Assembly (NCBI GenBank): GCA_036272325.1
Contig: DATAYY010000080.1
Span: 1 to 23,581, forward strand
Reading direction: 5' to 3'
Origin: Schlegelella_A sp036272325
GTDB taxonomy: Bacteria; Pseudomonadota; Gammaproteobacteria; Burkholderiales; Burkholderiaceae_C
DNA: 23,581 bases
Positions 14,878 through 22,714 of this stretch are shown here, one piece after another (the stretch's first letter is position 1; each line of letters opens with the position of its first letter). A program made the translations under genes and the position numbers. The notes beneath the pieces were generated by a model that did no database searches, was not told where the DNA came from, and was given only the letters and a program-made list of their open reading frames with translations.

Positions 14878-17004
14878 ATGAGCATCTTCAACAAGGTCAC
14901 CAAGACGTTCCAGTGGGGCCAGCAGACGGTGACGCTCGAGACCGGCGAAATCGCCCGTCAATCGGGCGGCGCCGTCGTCGTCAGCGTCGAGGACACCGTC
15001 GTTCTCGCCACCGTCGTCGCCAGGAAAGACGCCAAGCCCGGCCAGGATTTCTTCCCGCTCACGGTCGACTACATCGAGAAGACGTACGCCGCGGGCAAGA
15101 TCCCGGGCAGCTTCTTCAAGCGCGAAGGCCGCCCGAGCGAGCTCGAGACGCTGACGTCGCGTCTGATCGACCGGCCGCTCAGGCCGCTCTTTCCTGAGGG
15201 CTTCTACAACGAAGTCCAGGTCGTCATCCACGTCCTGTCGCTCAATCCCGAGGTAGCGGCCGACATCCCGTCGCTGATCGGCGCCAGCGCCGCGCTCGCG
15301 ATCTCGGGCATTCCGTTCAACGGCCCGATCGGCGCTGCGCGTGTCGGCTACGTCGGCGGCCAGTACGTGCTCAATCCGACCAAGGCGCAGCTCGCCGAGT
15401 CGCAGATGGACCTGATCGTCGCCGGCACGCAGGCCGCGGTGCTGATGGTCGAATCCGAAGCGAAGCAGCTGAGCGAGGAAATCATGCTCGGCGGCGTCGT
15501 CTTCGGCCACGAGCAGGGCAACGTCGCTATTCGCGCGATCAACGAACTCGTCCGCGATGCCGGCAAGCCCGCGTGGGACTGGCAGCCGCCGGCCAAGGAC
15601 GAGGCGTTCATCGCCCAGGTCTCGGCGCAGGCCGAGCAGTCGATTCGCGCCGCCTACCAGATCCGCTCCAAGCAGGCGCGCACGCAAGCGACGCGCGACG
15701 CCTACGCGGCGACGAAGAGCGCGCTCACCGCGGCCGGGACCGAGTTCGATCCGGTCAAGGTCGACAACCTGCTGTTCGACATCGAGGCCAAGGTCGTTCG
15801 CAGCCAGATCCTCTCCGGTGAGCCGCGCATCGACGGCCGCGACACCCGTACCGTGCGGCCGATCGAGATCAGGAACGGCCTCTTGCCGCGTGTCCACGGC
15901 TCGGCGCTCTTCACGCGTGGCGAGACGCAGGCGCTGGTCGCGGTCACGCTGGGCACCGACCGTGACTCGCAGCGCATCGACGCGCTCGCCGGCGAGTACA
16001 GCGAGCACTTCATGCTTCACTACAACATGCCGCCGTTCGCGACCGGCGAGACCGGCCGCGTCGGCTCGCCCAAGCGCCGCGAGATCGGTCACGGCCGTCT
16101 CGCCAAGCGCGCGCTCGTCGCCGTCCTGCCCGATCGCACCGAGTTCCCGTACTCGATGCGGATCGTCTCCGAAATCACCGAGTCGAACGGATCGTCGTCG
16201 ATGGCGTCGGTGTGCGGTGGCTGCCTGGCGATGATGGACGCCGGCGTGCCGCTGAAAGCGCACGTCGCCGGCATCGCGATGGGCCTGATCAAGGACGGCA
16301 ACCGCTTCGCCGTGCTGACCGACATCCTCGGCGACGAGGACCACCTCGGCGACATGGACTTCAAGGTCGCCGGCACGACGAGCGGCGTCACCGCACTGCA
16401 GATGGACATCAAGATCCAGGGCATCACCAAGGAGATCATGCAGGTCGCGCTCGCGCAGGCGAAGGAAGCGCGGCTGCACATCCTCGGCAAGATGCAGGAG
16501 GCGATGGGCGGCGCGAAGACCGAGGTCTCGCAGTTCGCGCCGCGCCTCTACACGATGAAGATCAACCCGGAGAAGATCCGCGACGTCATCGGCAAGGGCG
16601 GCTCGACGATTCGCGCGCTCACCGAAGAGACCGGCTGCACGATCGACATCGGCGAAGACGGCACGATCACGATCGCGTCGACCGACGCCGGCAAGGCCGA
16701 GCATGCGAAGAAGCGGATCGAGGAGATCACCGCCGAGGTCGAGGTCGGCAAGATCTACGAGGGCCCGGTCACGAAGATCCTGGACTTCGGTGCGCTCGTC
16801 AATTTGCTGCCCGGCAAGGACGGCCTGCTTCATATCAGCCAGATCGCCAACCAGCGGGTCGAGAAGGTCACCGACTATCTGAAGGAAGGCCAGATCGTCC
16901 GCGTCAAGGTCCTCGAGACCGACGACAAGGGCCGCGTCAAGCTGTCGATGAAGGCGCTGCTCGATCGCGACACGCCGCCCCGCGAGCCCGCGGTCCACGA
17001 GTGA
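14878..17004 (+). CDS. pnp: Polyribonucleotide nucleotidyltransferase (PNPase)
   Basis: Phosphorolytic 3'-to-5' exoribonuclease of mRNA decay, usually a trimer associated with RNase E. The 708-aa protein contains two RNase PH domains joined by a helical linker. The catalytic acidic pair is Asp486 and Asp492 in LGDEDHLGDMDFKVAG, at the same numbers as in E. coli. A KH domain with the IGKGG loop (residues 571-575) and an S1 domain (about 622-694, VGKIYEGPVTKILDFGALV) follow, and the protein ends shortly after. GGAG lies 9 nt before the ATG. It follows rpsO across 208 bp holding two hairpins. Confidence 0.98.
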   Translation: MSIFNKVTKTFQWGQQTVTLETGEIARQSGGAVVVSVEDTVVLATVVARKDAKPGQDFFPLTVDYIEKTYAAGKIPGSFFKREGRPSELETLTSRLIDRPLRPLFPEGFYNEVQVVIHVLSLNPEVAADIPSLIGASAALAISGIPFNGPIGAARVGYVGGQYVLNPTKAQLAESQMDLIVAGTQAAVLMVESEAKQLSEEIMLGGVVFGHEQGNVAIRAINELVRDAGKPAWDWQPPAKDEAFIAQVSAQAEQSIRAAYQIRSKQARTQATRDAYAATKSALTAAGTEFDPVKVDNLLFDIEAKVVRSQILSGEPRIDGRDTRTVRPIEIRNGLLPRVHGSALFTRGETQALVAVTLGTDRDSQRIDALAGEYSEHFMLHYNMPPFATGETGRVGSPKRREIGHGRLAKRALVAVLPDRTEFPYSMRIVSEITESNGSSSMASVCGGCLAMMDAGVPLKAHVAGIAMGLIKDGNRFAVLTDILGDEDHLGDMDFKVAGTTSGVTALQMDIKIQGITKEIMQVALAQAKEARLHILGKMQEAMGGAKTEVSQFAPRLYTMKINPEKIRDVIGKGGSTIRALTEETGCTIDIGEDGTITIASTDAGKAEHAKKRIEEITAEVEVGKIYEGPVTKILDFGALVNLLPGKDGLLHISQIANQRVEKVTDYLKEGQIVRVKVLETDDKGRVKLSMKALLDRDTPPREPAVHE

Positions 17005-17020
17005 CCCTCGGGGGACGGCC

Positions 17021-18007
17021 GTGAGAGCGATCGAGATTTCGGCGCCCGGCAAGCCCGACGTGCTGCGGCCGGTCGACCGGCCCGATCCGGCGTTCGGCAA
17101 GGGCGAGCTCCTGATCCGAGTCGCCGCGTCGGGGGTCAACCGCCCCGACGTACTGCAGCGAAAGGGGCTTTATCCGGTGCCGCCCGGAGCGTCGGACATC
17201 CCCGGCCTCGAGGTCGCGGGAACGATCGTCGACGGTGATCGCGACGCACTCGCGGCTGCCGGCCTCGCCGTCGGTGCCCGCGTTTGCGCTCTGGTCGCTG
17301 GCGGCGGCTACGCCGAGCTTTGCGTCGCACCCGTCGCGCAGTGCCTGCCGAGCCCCGCGAACCTGAGCGACGTCGAAGCCGCGAGCCTGCCGGAGACGTT
17401 CTTCACCGTCTGGTCGAACGTGTTCGATCGCGCCCGCCTGCAGCGCGGCGAGACCCTCGTCGTCCACGGCGGATCGAGCGGCATCGGCGTCACCGCGATC
17501 CAGCTCGCCAAGGCCTGGGGCGCGACGGTGATCGTGACGGTCGGCTCGGCCGGCAAGGCGGCCGCGTGCCGCGCGCTCGGCGCCGATCACGCGATCGACT
17601 ACAAGACGCAGGACTTCGTCACCGAGGTCCTGCGCCTGACCGGCGGCAGCGGCGCCAACGTCGTCCTCGACATGGTCGCCGGCGACTACATCGCCCGCGA
17701 CATCAAATGCCTCGCCGAGGACGGGCGCATCGTCATCATCGCGGTGCAGGGCGGCGCGCAGGCGACGGTCGATGCCGGCCTGGTGCTGCGTCGTCGCCTG
17801 ACGATCACCGGCTCGACACTGCGGCCGCGGCCGGTCGACTTCAAGGCGCAGATCGCCGTTGCCTTGAAGAAGACCGTCTGGCCGTGGCTCGAATCGGGCG
17901 CCGTGAAGCCGGTGATCCACGAAGTCTTCCCCGCCGCCGAAGCGGCGCGCGCGCACGCGCTGATGGAATCGAACCAGCACATTGGCAAGCTGGTGCTGAC
18001 GTGGTAG
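17021..18007 (+). CDS. NAD(P)H quinone oxidoreductase, PIG3 family
   Basis: Zinc-free medium-chain dehydrogenase/reductase that is expected to reduce quinones with NADPH. The 328-aa protein has the GroES-like N-terminal domain (GVNRPDVLQRKGLYPVPPGASDIPGLEVAG) and a Rossmann domain with VVHGGSSGIGVTAIQLAKAWGA (about 147-168). The conserved STLRPRP segment near residue 265 is typical of the PIG3/TP53I3-like branch. The start is GTG 17021, with a GGGGGA ribosome binding site, 16 bp after pnp. Its last seven bases overlap the GTG proposed for tpiA. A PIG3 oxidoreductase between pnp and tpiA is an arrangement I recognise from Burkholderiales. Confidence 0.9.
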   Translation: MRAIEISAPGKPDVLRPVDRPDPAFGKGELLIRVAASGVNRPDVLQRKGLYPVPPGASDIPGLEVAGTIVDGDRDALAAAGLAVGARVCALVAGGGYAELCVAPVAQCLPSPANLSDVEAASLPETFFTVWSNVFDRARLQRGETLVVHGGSSGIGVTAIQLAKAWGATVIVTVGSAGKAAACRALGADHAIDYKTQDFVTEVLRLTGGSGANVVLDMVAGDYIARDIKCLAEDGRIVIIAVQGGAQATVDAGLVLRRRLTITGSTLRPRPVDFKAQIAVALKKTVWPWLESGAVKPVIHEVFPAAEAARAHALMESNQHIGKLVLTW

Positions 18008-18774
18008 CGGCCGCGGCCGTCGCGGGTGCGAAGTCGCGCCCGAAGCTCGTCGTCGGCAACTGGAAGATGAACGGCAGCGTTGCCGCCAACGCGACGCTGC
18101 TCGACGCCTTGAAGGCCGCATCGCTCGGCAGCGCCGAGGTCGCGGTGTGCGTTCCGGCTCCCTACCTGCGCGACGTCGCGAACTCGCTTCTCGGCAGCGC
18201 GATCGCCTGGGGCGGCCAGGATTGCTCGCGTCACGAATCGGGCGCGTTCACCGGCGAGGTCTCGGCCGCGATGCTTGCCGAGCTCGGCTGCCGCTACGTC
18301 ATCGTCGGCCATTCGGAGCGCCGTGCCCTGCATGGCGAGAGCGACGAGCTCGTCGCCGCCAAGGCCCGCACCGCGCTCGCTGCCGGTCTGGTGCCGATCG
18401 TCTGTGTCGGCGAGACGCTCGCCGAGCGCGAGCGGGGCGCGACCGACGCCATCGTCGGCCGCCAGCTGAACGCCGTCACCGAGCTGCTCGGCGCGCGCAT
18501 CGAAGGCGTCGTCGTCGCCTACGAGCCGGTCTGGGCGATCGGCACCGGCAAGACCGCGACGCCTGCCGAGGCTGAGGCCGTGCACGCATTCCTGCGCAAG
18601 CGCCTCGCTGCCGCCGGCGCGGCGAGCAGCGAGCTGCGGATCCTTTACGGCGGCAGCGTCAAGCCAGACAACGCGGCGCAACTGTTTGCCGAAGCCGACA
18701 TCGACGGCGGCCTGATCGGCGGCGCGTCATTGAAGGCAGCCGAATTCATCGCTATCTGCCGCGCTGCCGGCTGA
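18001..18774 (+). CDS. tpiA: Triosephosphate isomerase
   Basis: Interconverts dihydroxyacetone phosphate and glyceraldehyde 3-phosphate. The TIM-barrel catalytic residues are all present: Asn20 and Lys22 (VVGNWKMNG), His104 (VGHSERR) and Glu175 (VVAYEPVWAIGTGKT), with the phosphate loop YGGSVKPDNA near the C-terminus. From the GTG at 18001 the protein has 257 aa and carries about 13 extra N-terminal residues (MVAAAAVAGAKSR) before the conserved KLVVGNWKM. This is the only plausible start codon upstream of that motif, and it overlaps the preceding stop by 7 nt, suggesting translational coupling. Identity is certain; the exact start is less so. Confidence 0.95.
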   Translation: MVAAAAVAGAKSRPKLVVGNWKMNGSVAANATLLDALKAASLGSAEVAVCVPAPYLRDVANSLLGSAIAWGGQDCSRHESGAFTGEVSAAMLAELGCRYVIVGHSERRALHGESDELVAAKARTALAAGLVPIVCVGETLAERERGATDAIVGRQLNAVTELLGARIEGVVVAYEPVWAIGTGKTATPAEAEAVHAFLRKRLAAAGAASSELRILYGGSVKPDNAAQLFAEADIDGGLIGGASLKAAEFIAICRAAG

Positions 18775-18801
18775 ACCACGAAGACCAGAAAGTCCGATTG
18801 C

Positions 18802-19233
18802 ATGAACATCGTCCTCAACCTCGTGCTCGTCCTGCAGATCGTGACCGCGCTGGTCATGATCGGCCTGGTGCTGATCCAGCACGGCAAGGGTGCCGACATG
18901 GGCGCGTCGTTCGGTAGCGGCGCCTCGGGCAGCCTCTTCGGCGCCACCGGCAGCGCGAACTTCCTGTCGCGCTCGACCGCGGTTTGCGCTGCGGTCTTCT
19001 TCGTCTGCACGCTCTATCTCGCATACAGCGCGAACGATCGGCCGAAGGCGAGCACCGGAAGCGTCCTCGACCGACCGGCCGCCGTCGCCTCCGCGCCGGT
19101 CTCCGCGGCGTCCGGCGCGGCGGCGATTCCGGGGCCGACGAGCGCAGCGGCGACGCTGCCGGCAGCAGCGCCGCAAGCGGCATCGAGCGCAGCGGTCAGC
19201 GCGTCCGGAGCGGGGGCGATTCCACAGAAGTAA
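18802..19233 (+). CDS. secG: Protein translocase subunit SecG
   Basis: Small inner-membrane subunit of SecYEG that assists protein export. The 143-aa product has two membrane segments (about residues 3-24 and 58-75) with the conserved loop IQHGKGADMGASFGSGASGSLFGATGS cut short here to its core: GKGADMGASFG followed by GATGSANFLSRSTA. After residue 80 comes an Ala/Pro/Ser-rich low-complexity tail of about 60 residues ending in AIPQK, common in betaproteobacterial SecG. It follows tpiA by 27 bp and precedes tRNA-Leu. No strong ribosome binding site is visible. Confidence 0.94.
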   Translation: MNIVLNLVLVLQIVTALVMIGLVLIQHGKGADMGASFGSGASGSLFGATGSANFLSRSTAVCAAVFFVCTLYLAYSANDRPKASTGSVLDRPAAVASAPVSAASGAAAIPGPTSAAATLPAAAPQAASSAAVSASGAGAIPQK

Positions 19234-19245
19234 ACGACGCTCGGA

Positions 19246-19251
19246 TAGAAT
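19246..19251 (+). promoter_or_regulatory. Candidate -10 box for tRNA-Leu and the nuo operon
   Basis: TAGAAT lies 62 bp before the tRNA and is followed by a GC-rich stretch such as stable-RNA promoters carry. No good -35 is seen at the right spacing. If it is real, tRNA-Leu and nuoA would share a transcript. Confidence 0.35.
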
Positions 19252-19307
19252 TCAAGGTTGCCCGGCGAGCCATTCCTCACGCGAGCCGGCCAGCAAAAGA
19301 GAGTGCC

Positions 19308-19392
19308 GCCGACGTGGTGAAATTGGTAGACACGCTATCTTGAGGGGGTAGTGGCGAAAGCTGTGCGAGTTCGAGTCTCGCCGTCGGCACCA
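19308..19392 (+). tRNA. tRNA-Leu (anticodon GAG)
   Basis: Class II tRNA of 85 nt. The acceptor stem GCCGACG (19308-19314) pairs with CGTCGGC (19382-19388). The anticodon arm CTATC-TTGAGGG-type loop places GAG at 19342-19344, decoding CUC/CUU. The variable arm (GTGGCGAAAGCTGT region) is of the length expected for leucine, and the T arm has GTTCGAGTC. The CCA end is encoded (to 19392). It lies 74 bp after secG and only 4 bp before the nuoA start codon. Confidence 0.97.
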
Positions 19393-19396
19393 ACTC

Positions 19397-19756
19397 ATGA
19401 CCCTGGATCCCTACCTTCCCGTCATCCTCTTCATCCTGGTCGGGGTGGCGGTCGGCATTGCACCCCAGGTCCTGGGATTCCTGCTCGGCCCGCGGCGGCC
19501 CGACCAGGCGAAGAACTCCCCATACGAGTGCGGCTTCGAGGCGTTCGAGGACGCACGCATGAAGTTCGACGTTCGCTACTACCTGGTCGCGATCCTCTTC
19601 ATCCTGTTCGACCTCGAGATCGCCTTCCTCTTCCCGTGGGCGGTCGCGCTGCGCGAGATCGGGCCGGCGGGCTTCTGGGGCATGATGATCTTTCTCGCCA
19701 TCCTTGTCGTCGGCTTCGCGTACGAGTGGAAGAAGGGCGCCCTCGATTGGGAATGA
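19397..19756 (+). CDS. nuoA: NADH-quinone oxidoreductase subunit A
   Basis: Membrane subunit of complex I near the quinone site. The 119-aa protein has three hydrophobic helices (about 7-30, 60-83 and 92-110). The conserved loop NSPYECGFEAFEDARMKFDVRYY, here cited by its core ECGFEAFEDAR, and Asp72/Glu74 in LFDLEIAFLFPW are intact. The ATG is 4 nt after the tRNA-Leu CCA end, so there is no room for a ribosome binding site outside the tRNA; no later Met would keep the first helix. nuoB follows after 25 bp. Confidence 0.96.
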   Translation: MTLDPYLPVILFILVGVAVGIAPQVLGFLLGPRRPDQAKNSPYECGFEAFEDARMKFDVRYYLVAILFILFDLEIAFLFPWAVALREIGPAGFWGMMIFLAILVVGFAYEWKKGALDWE

Positions 19757-19781
19757 CGATGGCAGCCTCGTCTCTTCAGCC

Positions 19782-20258
19782 ATGAGCCTCGAAGGCGTTC
19801 TCAACGAAGGCTTCGTCGCGACGACCGTCGACAAGGTCATCAACTGGTCGAAGACCGGGTCGCTCTGGCCGATGACGTTCGGCCTCGCCTGTTGCGCAGT
19901 CGAGATGATGCATGCCGGCGCGGCGCGCTACGACATCGACCGCTTCGGCATGCTGTTCAGGCCGAGCCCGCGCCAGAGCGACCTCATGATCGTCGCCGGC
20001 ACGCTGTGCAACAAGATGGCGCCGGCGCTGCGCAAGGTCTACGACCAGATGGCCGAGCCGCGCTGGGTGATCTCGATGGGCTCGTGCGCCAATGGCGGCG
20101 GCTACTACCACTACAGCTATTCGGTGGTGCGCGGCTGCGATCGCATCGTCCCGGTCGACGTCTACGTCCCCGGCTGCCCGCCGACGGCCGAGGCGCTCCT
20201 CTACGGAGTGCTGCAGCTGCAGGCGAAGATCCGGCGCGAGAACACGATCGCGCGTTGA
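19782..20258 (+). CDS. nuoB: NADH-quinone oxidoreductase subunit B
   Basis: Carries the terminal [4Fe-4S] cluster N2, which passes electrons to quinone. From ATG 19782 (MSLEGVLNEGFVATT) the protein is 158 aa, normal for betaproteobacteria. The N2 ligands are Cys37, Cys38 (GLACCAVEMM), Cys102 (MGSCANGGGYYH) and Cys132 (YVPGCPPTAEALL). The frame is open upstream to 19704, but that part overlaps nuoA and is not homologous. Second gene of the nuo operon; nuoC begins 39 bp later. No clear ribosome binding site precedes it. Confidence 0.97.
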   Translation: MSLEGVLNEGFVATTVDKVINWSKTGSLWPMTFGLACCAVEMMHAGAARYDIDRFGMLFRPSPRQSDLMIVAGTLCNKMAPALRKVYDQMAEPRWVISMGSCANGGGYYHYSYSVVRGCDRIVPVDVYVPGCPPTAEALLYGVLQLQAKIRRENTIAR

Positions 20259-20297
20259 GATGAGCACACGGTCGCGCGAGTTTCCCCCCGAGCATCC

Positions 20298-20894
20298 ATG
20301 AGCAAGCTCGACACCTTGCAGGAGACGCTCAGCGGCCGTCTCGGTGACCGCGTGAAAAGGCTCGACCGCGCGCTCGGCGAACTGACGCTGACGGTCGAGC
20401 CGGCCGACTACATCGCCGTGGCGGCGACGCTGCGCGACGATCCCGAGCTCGCGTTCGAGCAGCTGATCGACCTCTGCGGCGTCGATTACTCGGGCTACCG
20501 CGACGAGCCCTGGGAAGGGCCGCGCTTCTGCGTCGTCACCCACCTGCTTTCGCTCAGCCACAACTGGCGCCTTCGGCTGAAGGTGTTCTGCCCCGACGAC
20601 GACGTGCCGCAGGTCGCCACCCTGACCGACATCTGGAGCGCCGCCAACTGGTTCGAGCGCGAGGCGTTCGACCTCTACGGCATCATCTTCGACGGCCACG
20701 TCGACCTGCGCCGCATCCTGACCGATTACGGCTTCATCGGCCACCCGTTCCGCAAGGACTTCCCGGTCTCGGGGACGGTCGAGATGCGCTACGACCCGGA
20801 GCAGAAGCGCGTCATCTACCAGCCGGTGACGATCGAGCCGCGCGAGATCGTCCCGCGCGTCATCCGCGAAGACAACTACGGCGGCATGCATTGA
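20298..20894 (+). CDS. nuoC: NADH-quinone oxidoreductase subunit C
   Basis: Peripheral-arm subunit of complex I (30-kDa type), 198 aa. The family signature WFEREAFDLYGIIFDGHVDLRRILTDYGFIGHPFRKDFP is seen as WFEREAFDLYGI and then LRRILTDYGFIGHPFRKDFP. It is a separate gene, unlike the fused nuoCD of E. coli. The conserved end REIVPRVIREDNYGGMH is intact. The gap to nuoD is unusually long (99 bp to the GTG). Confidence 0.96.
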   Translation: MSKLDTLQETLSGRLGDRVKRLDRALGELTLTVEPADYIAVAATLRDDPELAFEQLIDLCGVDYSGYRDEPWEGPRFCVVTHLLSLSHNWRLRLKVFCPDDDVPQVATLTDIWSAANWFEREAFDLYGIIFDGHVDLRRILTDYGFIGHPFRKDFPVSGTVEMRYDPEQKRVIYQPVTIEPREIVPRVIREDNYGGMH

Positions 20895-20948
20895 TGAAGC
20901 CCGATGGCGCCTTGCATCTGCGATGCTGCGCTGCTCCCCGTGGGCGCG

Positions 20949-20983
20949 CGCGCCTTCCTTGGCGCGGCCCGGCGAAAGGCGCG
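20949..20983 (+). promoter_or_regulatory. Alternative hairpins in the nuoC-nuoD spacer
   Basis: CGCGCC (20949-20954) can pair with GGCGCG at 20961-20966 (TTCCTT loop) or with a second GGCGCG at 20978-20983, which ends 10 nt before the proposed nuoD GTG. Either structure could influence nuoD translation. In GC-rich sequence this may be coincidence. Confidence 0.25.
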
Positions 20984-20993
20984 GTCTAGTCAC

Positions 20994-22247
20994 GTGGCCG
21001 ACATCAAGAACTACACCCTCAACTTCGGGCCGCAGCACCCGGCCGCGCACGGTGTGCTGCGTCTCGTGCTCGAGCTCGACGGTGAGGTGATCCAGCGCGC
21101 CGATCCGCACATCGGGCTGCTCCACCGCGCGACCGAGAAACTCGCCGAGACGCGCACCTACATCCAGTCGCTGCCGTACATGGACCGACTCGACTACGTC
21201 TCGATGATGTCGAACGAGCACGCGTACTGCCTCGCGATCGAGAAGCTCACCGGCGTCGACGTGCCGATCCGCGCCCAGTACATCCGCGTCCTGTTCGACG
21301 AGATCACGCGGCTGATGAACCACCTGATGTGGCTCGGCGCGCACGGCCTCGACTGCGGCGCGATGAACATCTTCATCTACTGCTTCCGCGAGCGCGAGGA
21401 CCTGTTCGACATGTACGAGGCGGCCTCGGGCGCGCGCATGCACGCGGCGTACTACCGGCCTGGCGGCGTCTATCGCGATCTGCCCGACTCGATGCCGCAG
21501 TACCGCGAGTCGAAGATCCGCGGCGCCAAGGCGACGAAGGAGCTCAACGAGAACCGGCAAGGATCGTTGCTCGACTTCATCGACGACTTCTCGAAGCGCT
21601 TCCCGGCCAAGGTCGACGATTACGAGACTCTGCTCACCGACAACCGGATCTGGAAGCAGCGCACCGTCGGCATCGGCGTCGTCACGCCGGAACGGGCGAA
21701 GAACCTCGGCTTCACCGGGCCGATGCTGCGCGGCTCGGGCGTCCTCTGGGACCTGCGCAAGCACCAGCCGTACGAGGTCTACGACAAGATGGACTTCGAC
21801 GTGCCGATTGGCGTCAACGGCGACACCTACGATCGCTATCTCGTCCGCGTCGAGGAGATGCGGCAGGCGAACCGGATCATCCGCCAATGCATCGACTGGC
21901 TGCGCGCCAATCCGGGACCGGTGATCACGTCCAATCACAAGGTCGCGCCGCCGTCGCGCATCGACATGAAGTCGGGGATGGAAGATCTCATCCACCACTT
22001 CAAGCTCTTCACCGAGGGCATGCGCGTGCCCGAGGGCGAGGCCTACGCCGCGGTCGAGCACCCGAAGGGCGAGTTCGGCATCTACATCGTCAGCGACGGC
22101 GCCAATAAGCCGTACCGGCTGAAGATCCGCGCCGCCGGCTTCCCGCACCTCGCGGCGCTCGACGAGATGGCGCGCGGCCACATGATCGCCGACGCCGTCG
22201 CCGTGATCGGAACGATGGACATCGTGTTCGGGGAGATCGACCGGTGA
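20994..22247 (+). CDS. nuoD: NADH-quinone oxidoreductase subunit D
   Basis: The 49-kDa-type subunit that forms the quinone pocket with NuoB. From GTG 20994 (MADIKNYTLNFGPQHPAAHGV) the protein is 417 aa, the family's standard length, with the conserved RADPHIGLLHRATEKLAE and the C-terminal VIGTMDIVFGEIDR. An ATG at 20904 in the same frame would add 30 residues (MAPCICDAALLPVGARAFLG...), which no homologue I know has. However, the GTG has no close ribosome binding site, so the start is not settled. The stop overlaps the GTG of a cupin gene by 4 nt. Confidence 0.95.
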   Translation: MADIKNYTLNFGPQHPAAHGVLRLVLELDGEVIQRADPHIGLLHRATEKLAETRTYIQSLPYMDRLDYVSMMSNEHAYCLAIEKLTGVDVPIRAQYIRVLFDEITRLMNHLMWLGAHGLDCGAMNIFIYCFREREDLFDMYEAASGARMHAAYYRPGGVYRDLPDSMPQYRESKIRGAKATKELNENRQGSLLDFIDDFSKRFPAKVDDYETLLTDNRIWKQRTVGIGVVTPERAKNLGFTGPMLRGSGVLWDLRKHQPYEVYDKMDFDVPIGVNGDTYDRYLVRVEEMRQANRIIRQCIDWLRANPGPVITSNHKVAPPSRIDMKSGMEDLIHHFKLFTEGMRVPEGEAYAAVEHPKGEFGIYIVSDGANKPYRLKIRAAGFPHLAALDEMARGHMIADAVAVIGTMDIVFGEIDR

Positions 22248-22714
22248 GCAGCGCGCCGAGGCCGATCGTCAATCTCGACGAGCTTGCCTACACGCGTGAG
22301 CGCCGTCACGGCGAACGTATCGGCGCGATCGTCGCCGACGTCGCCGGCCGGATCGGCGCGAAGCGGCTCGGCTACAACGTGACCCGCCTCGAGCCGGGGC
22401 GGGCCGCGTCGCCGTTTCACAGCCATCACGTCGGCGAGGAGATGTTCTTCATCCTCGAGGGGTCGGGAACGCTGCGCTTCGGCAGCGCACGCTATCCGGT
22501 CCGCAAGGGCGACTTCATTGCCTGTCCGCCCGGCGGCGCCGAAATTGCCCATCAGCTGATCGCCGGGCCCGACGGCGAGCTGGCCTTCATCGGCCTGGAC
22601 CAGCGAGCCATGGCCGGTCGGACGTGGGCCGGTGGTGAGGCGTCGTCGAGCGCGACGTTCGACAACCGCTACGTGCAGGACGGCAGCGAAGTCGAGTACT
22701 GGATCGGCGAATGA
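22244..22714 (+). CDS. Cupin-domain protein embedded in the nuo operon
   Basis: A 156-aa single-domain cupin of unknown substrate. Motif 1 is FHSHHVGEEMFFILEGSG, giving His59, His61 and Glu65 or Glu66 as likely metal ligands; motif 2 is GDFIACPPGGAEIAHQLI, giving His103. Together they predict a mononuclear metal site in a beta barrel. The start is GTG 22244, whose GTGA overlaps the nuoD stop; its own stop overlaps the nuoE ATG in the same way. Expression is therefore coupled to both complex I neighbours. The C-terminal third (RTWAGGEASSSATFDNRYVQ) is less conserved in character. nuoD normally leads straight into nuoE, so this is an insertion in the operon. Enzyme, metal chaperone or assembly factor are all possible; nothing in the sequence decides. 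Confidence 0.85.
   Translation: MSSAPRPIVNLDELAYTRERRHGERIGAIVADVAGRIGAKRLGYNVTRLEPGRAASPFHSHHVGEEMFFILEGSGTLRFGSARYPVRKGDFIACPPGGAEIAHQLIAGPDGELAFIGLDQRAMAGRTWAGGEASSSATFDNRYVQDGSEVEYWIGE

Noticed and set aside
14758..17139. A 793-codon open frame on the minus strand opposite pnp
   Set aside because: It is a shadow of pnp caused by GC-rich third positions; no domain or plausible start signal is visible.
19776..22181. An 801-codon open frame on the minus strand opposite nuoB-nuoD
   Set aside because: It mirrors the nuo genes, has the Arg/Ala/Asp/Val-rich composition of antisense GC-rich frames, and shows no family motif. The plus-strand genes are unmistakable.
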